Shown here piece after piece: positions 1 to 5,769 of a stretch of 9,764 bases of DNA. How positions within the stretch are numbered: the first letter of the stretch is position 1; the number at the start of each line of letters is the position of its first letter. Source of the DNA: SAR202 cluster bacterium. Lineage in GTDB: Bacteria > Chloroflexota > Dehalococcoidia > UBA3495. The stretch is from the NCBI GenBank assembly GCA_009392075.1, contig VFHG01000197.1, positions 1 to 9,764 on the forward strand, written 5' to 3'. The notes beneath the pieces were generated by a model, which saw only the letters and a program-made list of their open reading frames with translations, did no database searches and was not told the origin of the DNA. The position numbers and the translations under genes are program-made.

Positions 1-188
1 GCCGAGAGCCGGCCATTCCTGTGGAGGGAGTATTGGCGTCCCGGGTTCCGGCCTATGTCAGTTGTGAAAAAGCGGTCGGTGAATTAGGGCAGCCACAACG
101 GCCTATTGAGGATGCCTTGAAGCAGGCAGTCGATTGGTTCGCCGAGCACGGCTATGTGGACGGAAAGAACCGGAGTCAGGCGACGTAA
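1..188 (+). CDS. hpnA: Hopanoid-associated sugar epimerase (HpnA-like), C-terminal end, 5' truncated by window edge
   Basis: Reading codons that begin at base 3, an open frame runs from the window edge to TAA at 186-188 and gives about 61 C-terminal residues. They include the segments CEKAVGELGQPQRPIEDALK and AVDWFAEHGYVDG. This matches the conserved tail of the HpnA-type NAD-dependent epimerase/dehydratases found next to squalene-hopene cyclases (pattern: KAvrELGlPqrPieeAlrdAveWFreHGYv). The catalytic Rossmann part lies outside the window, so the enzyme's reaction cannot be judged here. HpnA proteins are named for genomic association with hopanoid genes, and their substrate is unsettled as far as I know. 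The stop lies 2 bp before the cyclase start, which implies one transcript and probably coupled translation. Alternative: another extended SDR with the same tail. Bases 1-2 belong to a split codon. Confidence 0.8.
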   Translation, partial: REPAIPVEGVLASRVPAYVSCEKAVGELGQPQRPIEDALKQAVDWFAEHGYVDGKNRSQAT

Positions 189-190
189 CA

Positions 191-2194
191 ATGATGGCCC
201 AATTGAAACATGCTGATGTGAATCAGGCAGCGGACGAAGCGATCCGGCGGTCCCAGGACTATTTCCGCCGCACGCAGTATCCGGAAGGGTACTGGTGGGG
301 TGAACTGGAATCCAACCCCACCATGGAAGCCGAATACCTGATGCTGTGCCACTTCACCGGACGTCATGACCAGGAACGGTGGCGCAAGGTCTGCAATTAC
401 ATCCTAAGCAAACAACGAAACGACGGCTCTTGGAGCCAGTATTACGAGGCTCCCGGCGATGTCAGCACCTCGGTCGAATGTTACTTCGCCCTCAAATTGG
501 CCGGGCATTCGCTGGACACCGAGCCACTGCGGAAAGCCCGTGAATTCATCTTGTCCAAGGGCGGAATTCCCAACGTGCGGGTGTTCACCAAGATCTGGCT
601 GGCGCTGTTCGGCCAATGGGACTGGAAGGGTACGCCCAACATGCCGCCGGAAATGATATTCCTGCCTTCATGGGCTCCGTTCAACATCTATGAATTCGCC
701 AGTTGGGCCCGCGCCACCGTGGTGCCAATGCTAATCATCTTGACCCGTCAGCCATATTGCGCGGTGCCTGAGTCGGCCGACATCGACGAGCTCTATCCCG
801 GCGGCCGAGAAGGCACCGACTACCGCCTGCCCAAGCCCACAAACGGGTTTGGCTGGTCCAAAGCCCTCTATTGGGCGGATAAGCTGGTTGGCCTTTACCA
901 ACGGCTGCCCGCGCACCCATTCCGGGTGCGCGCGGAACGCAAGATTATCCAGTGGGTCTTGGACCACCAAGAAGCTGATGGGTCTTGGGCTGGGATTCAA
1001 CCTCCCTGGGTGTATTCCCTGATCGCACTTCACACCTTGGGCTACGGGCCGGATCACGAAGCCGTCAAAAAAGGCTTTCAAGGCTTTGAAGGGTTCGCTT
1101 TGGAAGAGGAAGACAAATGCAACGTTCAGGCATGTATCTCCCCGGTCTGGGACACCTGCATCGCCCAATTGGCCCTGTTGCAATCGGGAATCGACCCCGA
1201 AGACTCCATGGTCCAATCGTCCGCGCGGTGGCTCATGGACAAACAAATCTATGCCGCCGGCGATTGGCAAGTCCGAGCCAAAAACACCCGCCCCGGTGGA
1301 TGGTCCTTCGAGTTCGACAACTTGATCTACCCGGACATCGATGATGCTTCCATCGTGGTGATGGCCCTAGACCAGGTCCGGCTGCCCGAAGCTGAGGAAC
1401 TCCGGCGGGCCGATTCCATTCAGAGGGGAGTTGAATGGATGGCCGGCATGCAGTCCAAGAACGGCGGCTGGGCAGCATTCGACAAAGACAACAACAAGAA
1501 ATACCTGACCAAGATTCCATTCTCGGATTTCGGGGAGACGCTGGACCCGCCAAGTGTGGACGTCACGGCCCATCTTCTGGAGATGTACGGGCGGTTGGGT
1601 TACACCAGGGAAGACCGGGCAGTAGATCGGGGCTTTGCCTATGTGATCAGCGAGCAGGAAGAGGACGGTTCCTGGTTCGGACGTTGGGGCGTAAATTACG
1701 TCTACGGCATCGGCGCTGTCCTGCCTGCGCTGGAAGCTATCGGCGAGGACATGTCACAGCCATATATCCGCCTCGCCGTTGACTGGACCGTCGCCCATCA
1801 GAACCAAGACGGCGGCTGGGGCGAGAGCTGCGGCTCTTACGTGGACCCAAACCTACGCGGAGTTGGTCCAAGCACGGCGTCTCAGACCGCGTGGGCGTTG
1901 CTTGGCTTGGTGGCCGCCAGTGAGCACGAAAGCGAAGCGGCCCAACGGGGCCTCGTGTACCTGGCCGAGACACAGTTGGAGGACGGCACATGGGACGAGC
2001 CGTACTTCACCGGCACCGGGTTTCCCGGTTATGGAGTAGGCGAACGCCTTAAGGTCATGCCAGATATCGGAAAAACTAGTTATCAAGGCTTGGATATGCC
2101 AGCCGGATTTATGATTAACTACCACCTGTACCGCAACTATTGGCCATTGCTGGCCCTGGGAAGGTATTCCCAGGCCGTTTCTGGCCGGTTGTAA
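191..2194 (+). CDS. shc: Squalene-hopene cyclase
   Basis: This 667-aa protein cyclises squalene to hopene/hopanol at the membrane surface. It is a class II (protonation-initiated) triterpene cyclase of normal family length. Six QW repeats are visible, at residues ~75-81, 260-266, 421-427, 489-495, 537-543 and 595-601 (Q-x-x-D/N-G-x-W). The catalytic acid motif is DIDD at 382-385, followed by AS where most bacterial enzymes have TA. Other family hallmarks are WGVNYVYG near 500, the GWGESCGSY block after the fifth QW motif, and a C-terminal NYHLYRNYWPLLALGRY. Between GTGFPG (608-613) and FMINY (from 640) lie about 26 extra residues compared with the short Alicyclobacillus-type enzyme as I recall it. 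The frame also opens upstream at a TTG (134), but I chose ATG 191 because it sits 2 bp after the HpnA stop and family homology begins there. ATG 194 is an equally possible start. There is no signal peptide or membrane helix, as expected for a monotopic enzyme. Confidence 0.97.
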   Translation: MMAQLKHADVNQAADEAIRRSQDYFRRTQYPEGYWWGELESNPTMEAEYLMLCHFTGRHDQERWRKVCNYILSKQRNDGSWSQYYEAPGDVSTSVECYFALKLAGHSLDTEPLRKAREFILSKGGIPNVRVFTKIWLALFGQWDWKGTPNMPPEMIFLPSWAPFNIYEFASWARATVVPMLIILTRQPYCAVPESADIDELYPGGREGTDYRLPKPTNGFGWSKALYWADKLVGLYQRLPAHPFRVRAERKIIQWVLDHQEADGSWAGIQPPWVYSLIALHTLGYGPDHEAVKKGFQGFEGFALEEEDKCNVQACISPVWDTCIAQLALLQSGIDPEDSMVQSSARWLMDKQIYAAGDWQVRAKNTRPGGWSFEFDNLIYPDIDDASIVVMALDQVRLPEAEELRRADSIQRGVEWMAGMQSKNGGWAAFDKDNNKKYLTKIPFSDFGETLDPPSVDVTAHLLEMYGRLGYTREDRAVDRGFAYVISEQEEDGSWFGRWGVNYVYGIGAVLPALEAIGEDMSQPYIRLAVDWTVAHQNQDGGWGESCGSYVDPNLRGVGPSTASQTAWALLGLVAASEHESEAAQRGLVYLAETQLEDGTWDEPYFTGTGFPGYGVGERLKVMPDIGKTSYQGLDMPAGFMINYHLYRNYWPLLALGRYSQAVSGRL

Positions 2195-2263
2195 CAATGG
2201 GACAGGGACGGAATCTTAACGGACCGAGAACTAGCGCAAAGAAAAATTTGGGCTAACAATTTA

Positions 2264-2270
2264 GAGGGGT
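2264..2270 (+). promoter_or_regulatory. Shine-Dalgarno of the YjbQ-family gene
   Basis: GAGGGGT at 2264-2270 lies 7 bases before ATG 2278 and is the clearest ribosome-binding site on the + strand of this window. It supports independent translation of this gene rather than coupling to the cyclase, whose stop is 83 bp upstream. Confidence 0.6.
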
Positions 2271-2277
2271 CTCCAAG

Positions 2278-2721
2278 ATGAAAACCAGGTCCTTTTGCAA
2301 GCGGATGAACACCAAATGTGCGCCTGAGTTTATCGACATCACAGACTGGGTGGCCCAGTGTGTCGCTGAATCTCAGATCGCCGACGGGTTCGCCGTTGTG
2401 TACTCCAAGCACACTACAGCGGCGGTCAAGATCAACGAAAATGAGCCGTTGCTTCTGGAAGACATGGCGGGCTTCCTAGAGAAAATATTCCCCCGCCACC
2501 ATAGTTACCAGCACAACAATTTTGAGATTCGCACCGTGAATATGAACGACGACGAATCACCCAACGGCCACGCCCATCTCCAGCATCTGCTGCTGGGCAC
2601 CAGTGAGACAGTGCCGGTGATCGGAGGCGAGATGCAGTTTGGGACCTATCAAAGCATATTCTTCATCGAGTTGGACCGCCCCCGCCCCCGGGAAGTAATG
2701 GTCCAGGTAGTCGGCGAATAA
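2278..2721 (+). CDS. YjbQ/UPF0047 family protein (secondary thiamine-phosphate synthase-like)
   Basis: This 147-aa soluble protein is of normal family length. UPF0047 hallmarks are visible in order: SKHTTAAVKINENEP at about 43-57, NGHAHLQHLLLG at about 96-107, and GTYQSIFFIELDRPRPRE near 122-139. The conserved histidines (His45, His98, His100, His103) are the usual metal or active-site candidates of the family. Members are annotated 'secondary thiamine-phosphate synthase enzyme' because E. coli YjbQ has weak thiamine-phosphate synthase activity when overproduced; the physiological role is unknown. No other thiamine gene is nearby. It sits between squalene-hopene cyclase and squalene synthase, on the same strand and with its own good Shine-Dalgarno. 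A link to hopanoid synthesis is only suggested by position. The family assignment is secure; the function is not. Confidence 0.93.
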   Translation: MKTRSFCKRMNTKCAPEFIDITDWVAQCVAESQIADGFAVVYSKHTTAAVKINENEPLLLEDMAGFLEKIFPRHHSYQHNNFEIRTVNMNDDESPNGHAHLQHLLLGTSETVPVIGGEMQFGTYQSIFFIELDRPRPREVMVQVVGE

Positions 2722-2736
2722 TCTCGAGAACACCAC

Positions 2737-2766
2737 GGCCAAGACTCAGAATTTGCGGTCTGGGCC
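2737..2766 (+). repeat. Imperfect inverted repeat downstream of the YjbQ-family gene
   Basis: The arms are GGCCAAGAC (2737-2745) and GTCTGGGCC (2758-2766): 9 bp with one A-G mismatch and a 12-nt loop, starting 15 bp after the stop codon. No run of T follows, so it is at best a weak or factor-assisted terminator or an RNA structure. Confidence 0.3.
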
Positions 2767-2776
2767 AAGTCCCATC

Positions 2777-2801
2777 GGCCGGAAACAAGCGTTGACCGGC
2801 C
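2777..2801 (+). repeat. Perfect GC inverted repeat overlapping a possible -35 box
   Basis: The arms are GGCCGG (2777-2782) and CCGGCC (2796-2801), separated by 13 nt. The right arm overlaps TTGACC (2792-2797), which could serve as a -35 element. That position fits either an operator or the stem of a terminator lacking a T tract. I cannot tell which. Confidence 0.3.
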
Positions 2802-2818
2802 CTGCTCTGTAATATAAT
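2792..2818 (+). promoter_or_regulatory. Candidate sigma-70-type promoter for the squalene synthase gene
   Basis: TTGACC (2792-2797) and a consensus TATAAT (2813-2818) are separated by 15 bp, slightly shorter than the optimal 17. The start codon is 50 bp downstream, which allows a short leader. The flanking sequence is AT-rich relative to its surroundings. Confidence 0.45.
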
Positions 2819-2849
2819 TATCTGACTCATTGGCCTCCTGATCACCCGC

Positions 2850-2855
2850 TATAAT
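2850..2855 (+). promoter_or_regulatory. Second TATAAT box, immediately before the squalene synthase start
   Basis: A consensus -10 hexamer ends 12 bp before ATG 2868. No convincing -35 lies at 16-18 bp, the nearest candidate being TTGGCC at 2830-2835 with a 14-bp spacer. If active, it would produce a nearly leaderless mRNA, which would agree with the poor Shine-Dalgarno (AGG at 2861-2863, only 4 bp from the ATG). Confidence 0.3.
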
Positions 2856-2867
2856 CTGGCAGGTCGT

Positions 2868-3764
2868 ATGTACCCTCCCACCACCAACCCCGCGATAGAT
2901 TTGAACTCGGCGTATGAGGCTTGCCGGGCCATCACCAAGCGGGAAGCAAAGAACTTCTACTACGCCTTTCTGACCCTACCTGTCGCTAAGCGCCGTGCCA
3001 TCTATGCCGCCTACGCGTTCTGCCGCCATTGCGATGATTCTGTGGACGAGGGAACTTCCACCGAGGCTAAATTAACCGCCCTGTCCGAGCTTCAAACCAG
3101 CCTGAACAGCACCTATTCCGGCGGCGCCTCCAGTCCGGTCTATGTAGCGCTGGCGGATGTGGCACGTAATTATGAGATTCCCCAAGAATACTTCCAAGAA
3201 GTGATTCTGGGAGTCGAAAGCGACCTGGTCAAAGACCGTTTCCAGAGCTTTGAGGAACTCCGGGAATACTGCTATCGGGTTGCGTCGGTTGTGGGCCTGA
3301 TCTGCCTTCAGATTTTCGGCTACGAGGATGACGACGCCAAAGAATATGCGGTGGACCTGGGCTTGGCGATGCAATTGACGAACATCATTCGCGATGTGCG
3401 TGAAGACTTCGATATGGGCCGGGTATATCTGCCCCAGGATGAGATGGCTCGGTTCGGGTATTCCGAAGAAGACCTGAAAAACAGCGTCCGCAACCAGGCA
3501 TTCCTTGACCTCATGAACTTCCAGTCGAAACGCGCCAGGGAATATTTCGACCGTGGCTTCAAGCTGCTGCCCTATCTCTCGCGGCGGTCACGGGCTTGCC
3601 CTGCTGTTTTGGGAGCGCTTTACTCCAAGGTCTTGGACCGGATCGAATCGTCGGAATACGCCGTTTTGGAGTCTCGAATTTCCTTGAGCAAGGCTGAAAA
3701 GATCGGCATAACGGCCAAGACCTGGCTTGGCAGCATGTTGCCCCTCTTCTCCCCCCTCCGGTAA
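2868..3764 (+). CDS. Squalene/phytoene synthase family, probable presqualene diphosphate/squalene synthase (HpnD-like)
   Basis: This 298-aa trans-isoprenyl diphosphate condensing enzyme is the usual length for bacterial CrtB/HpnD. It joins two prenyl diphosphates head-to-head, farnesyl diphosphate for squalene. The N-terminus carries YEACRAITKREAKNFYYAF and the first aspartate-rich motif DDSVD at 56-60 after the AIYAAYAFCR helix. CYRVASVVG follows at about 135-143. The second motif runs TNIIRDVRED and FDMGRVYLP at 171-189, giving the D176/D180 pair. The N-terminal pattern resembles HpnD and CrtB more than HpnC. The neighbouring squalene-hopene cyclase favours a squalene product over phytoene, but that is inference from context. 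The start is ATG 2868; the frame is closed by a TGA at 2823 and has no other ATG between. The ribosome-binding site is weak. HpnC and HpnE, partners in the three-step route, are not in the window. Confidence 0.88.
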   Translation: MYPPTTNPAIDLNSAYEACRAITKREAKNFYYAFLTLPVAKRRAIYAAYAFCRHCDDSVDEGTSTEAKLTALSELQTSLNSTYSGGASSPVYVALADVARNYEIPQEYFQEVILGVESDLVKDRFQSFEELREYCYRVASVVGLICLQIFGYEDDDAKEYAVDLGLAMQLTNIIRDVREDFDMGRVYLPQDEMARFGYSEEDLKNSVRNQAFLDLMNFQSKRAREYFDRGFKLLPYLSRRSRACPAVLGALYSKVLDRIESSEYAVLESRISLSKAEKIGITAKTWLGSMLPLFSPLR

Positions 3765-3830
3765 CCTTTACCCAAGACATTTTGTCTAAACCTTTCTTCT
3801 ACACGGCGACCGCTTGGACGGCAGGATAGG

Positions 3831-4805
3831 ATGGCGCAACAGGGTAGAGTAGTGGCTGTAACCGGGGCCTCAGGTTACATCGGCACCAAACTTCTGGAAC
3901 GGCTGGAACAGGAGCCCAGCATCCGGAAGTTGGTCGCTTTTGACGTGGCTCCCCTACCCCTCCCGGTCCACAACATTGCCGTCTACCGCAAGAGCGTATC
4001 TGAGCCCATCGAAGACGAACTGAACGACCAGAGCGCAACAACTCTGGTCCATCTCGCTTTCAATGCACGCCGGGGAGCCAACCGCCGTGAGGTGGCTGAG
4101 ATTCACGAAGAGAACCTGCAGACGTTACGATCCGTGATGGCCTCATGCGTCAGTTCACGCGTCACCCACCTGATCTACCTCAGTTCTCATCTGGTATACG
4201 GCGCCCACAGCGACAACCCCGTCCCCATCCCGGACGACGCTGAAATGAGGCCGTCCCACGATTTTCCTTACGCACACGACAAGTACCACTGCGAGCTGGC
4301 TTTGGAGGAGTTCGCCCGGGCGCAAAATGACATCAAGATAACTGTGCTCAGGTCATGCATCGTGTTGGGTAACGGGGCCGACAATCTTACGACCCAGACC
4401 TTCTTTCATCCTTGGATGCTTGGTGTAACTCCTTACGACCCGCCCTTGCAATTTGTCTACGACGACGACCTCACCAGGGTCATGTCGATTATTATCCAAC
4501 AAGAGATTCCAGGGACCTTCAATGTTGCCGGGGACGGGGTCGTCCACTACCAGGAGATGGCCAAGATAATCAAGAGCAGGTTAATCAGTCTGCCACCTTT
4601 CCTGGCTTATCCGCTGGTCCAAATCTGCCGGGGATTACGCCTGCATCGGGAAGCTTCAAGCGATACTCTGGACCAGGTCCGCTGGCCCATCTTGATGAGC
4701 ACCGGAAAGCTCCACAAAGCCACCGGATACCGGTTCTTGCACACCGGTTTGGAGTCTCTGACTGCGTTCACCAATTCCGTGTACCTTTTCCGCGTACCTT
4801 TATAA
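3831..4805 (+). CDS. NAD-dependent epimerase/dehydratase (extended SDR)
   Basis: This 324-aa Rossmann-fold protein has the extended-SDR nucleotide motif GASGYIG at 12-18 and an acidic residue, Asp38, at the end of the second strand, which favours NAD(H) over NADP(H). The active-site serines are in IYLSSHLVYG (Ser118/Ser119), and the YxxxK pair is Tyr147/Lys151. The C-terminal half (LQFVYDDDLTRV and TFNVAGDG) is the substrate-side region common to sugar epimerases and atypical reductases. It is too divergent for me to name a substrate. It differs from the HpnA-like tail at the left edge of the window, so it is not a simple duplicate. Start ATG 3831 is preceded by AGGA at 3823-3826. It lies 66 bp after the squalene synthase stop and 48 bp before the nucleoside hydrolase, so the three genes probably share a transcript. 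It may modify a hopanoid side chain or a nucleotide sugar; this is inferred from position only. Confidence 0.88.
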   Translation: MAQQGRVVAVTGASGYIGTKLLERLEQEPSIRKLVAFDVAPLPLPVHNIAVYRKSVSEPIEDELNDQSATTLVHLAFNARRGANRREVAEIHEENLQTLRSVMASCVSSRVTHLIYLSSHLVYGAHSDNPVPIPDDAEMRPSHDFPYAHDKYHCELALEEFARAQNDIKITVLRSCIVLGNGADNLTTQTFFHPWMLGVTPYDPPLQFVYDDDLTRVMSIIIQQEIPGTFNVAGDGVVHYQEMAKIIKSRLISLPPFLAYPLVQICRGLRLHREASSDTLDQVRWPILMSTGKLHKATGYRFLHTGLESLTAFTNSVYLFRVPL

Positions 4806-4853
4806 AGACCCTCTTCCCTTCTAAAGGCCCCACCAGGTGTATGCTCGAGACCT

Positions 4854-5762
4854 ATGACCCAGCAGATCCAACTTATCATTGACACCGACCCCGGGGTTGA
4901 CGACGCCATCGCCATTCTGATGGCCCTGGCGGCGTCTGAGGTTAAGATTCTAGGCTTGACCACCGTGGGCGGCAACGTTCCTCTGGCGCGGGCCACGCGC
5001 AACGCGCTGTCCCTGCTCCAGGCCGCGGGCCGAAGCGACATCCCAGTGGCCAAGGGTGCATCCCGGCCCTTGCGTGGCAAGTTCGCTTATGCGCCCCATT
5101 TCCACGGTCCGGGTGGGCTGTCTCAACGTCTGCCGGACCCGGCTAATGGGCCAGTTGAAGATGGAGCGGTCAAATTTCTCTACGACCAGTTGACCGTCGA
5201 GCGGGGTGAGGCTGTGTTAGTGGCTTTGGGACCGTTGACCAACCTTGCCATGCTGCTTCGGGATCGCCCCATCGCCTTGGAGCAAGCCAAACAAATCGTG
5301 GTTATGGGCGGCGCCGTGAATACGCCAGGTAACGTCACGCCCGAGGCAGAGTTTAATTTCTACTGCGACCCCGTGGCTGCGGATATAGTCCTCTCCAGCC
5401 GCCTGCCGATAACCATGGTGGACCTGGCGGCCTGCCGTCAGGTAAAGATAAGCCGGGAGCAGGCGCTAGGCCTGAAGTCCGCCACCCCACTTGGCCGCCT
5501 GATGCTTGACATGTTGCAAGGGTGGTTCCATCGCGAGCCAAGCAGGGAGAAGTTCGAGTTCTGTGACCCGTTGGCCATGGCAATCGCTCTGGGTCCGGCC
5601 ATCGCCACCGCCACCAAAGTCGACTTGGACGTTGGCATAGAAAAGGACGAGTTGCTGGGTGCAACTTCAGAGACCGGAGGCCCGGGCGAGATAACGTTGA
5701 CGCAGGATGTGGACTCGTCCCGGTTCTTTGCCCTGTTCGGTCGTCTGTTCGAGTTGAGGTAG
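4854..5762 (+). CDS. Inosine-uridine-preferring nucleoside hydrolase family, Cys active-site variant
   Basis: This 302-aa protein is of normal family length. These enzymes hydrolyse the N-glycosidic bond of ribonucleosides to ribose and base using a bound Ca2+. The N-terminal signature DTDPGVDDA at 10-18 supplies the Ca-binding aspartates. VALGPLTNLAML, IVVMGGAV and AEFNFYCDPVAA follow in family order. Near the C-terminus the block FCDPLAMAIAL contains Cys237-Asp238. Asp238 is the expected Ca ligand, and the residue before it is Cys where classical enzymes such as Crithidia IU-NH have His. The family literature, as I recall, groups such Cys variants separately with less certain substrates. 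The start ATG 4854 has only a weak ribosome-binding site. Another ATG at 4841 is out of frame. It is the last gene of the + strand run, and its stop is 7 bp from the stop of the convergent monooxygenase. Confidence 0.93.
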   Translation: MTQQIQLIIDTDPGVDDAIAILMALAASEVKILGLTTVGGNVPLARATRNALSLLQAAGRSDIPVAKGASRPLRGKFAYAPHFHGPGGLSQRLPDPANGPVEDGAVKFLYDQLTVERGEAVLVALGPLTNLAMLLRDRPIALEQAKQIVVMGGAVNTPGNVTPEAEFNFYCDPVAADIVLSSRLPITMVDLAACRQVKISREQALGLKSATPLGRLMLDMLQGWFHREPSREKFEFCDPLAMAIALGPAIATATKVDLDVGIEKDELLGATSETGGPGEITLTQDVDSSRFFALFGRLFELR

Positions 5763-5769
5763 CGCCCAG

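Noticed and set aside
134..190. TTG 134 as the start of squalene-hopene cyclase
   Set aside because: The extra 19 residues overlap the HpnA-like reading frame and do not look like cyclase sequence; ATG 191 directly follows the upstream stop.
731..1270. Long minus-strand open frame inside the squalene-hopene cyclase gene
   Set aside because: It lies wholly opposite a gene with unmistakable family motifs, its translation has no recognisable domain, and there is no ribosome-binding site.
3775..3787. Small hairpin AGACA-TTT-TGTCT after the squalene synthase stop
   Set aside because: A 5-bp AT-rich stem without a following T run is too weak to support a terminator.
4412..5080. Open frames on both strands spanning the epimerase/nucleoside hydrolase junction (4412-4882 + and 4607-5080 -)
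   Set aside because: Both are out of frame with, or opposite to, two genes with clear motifs, and the translations are Arg/Pro-rich in the manner of shadow frames.
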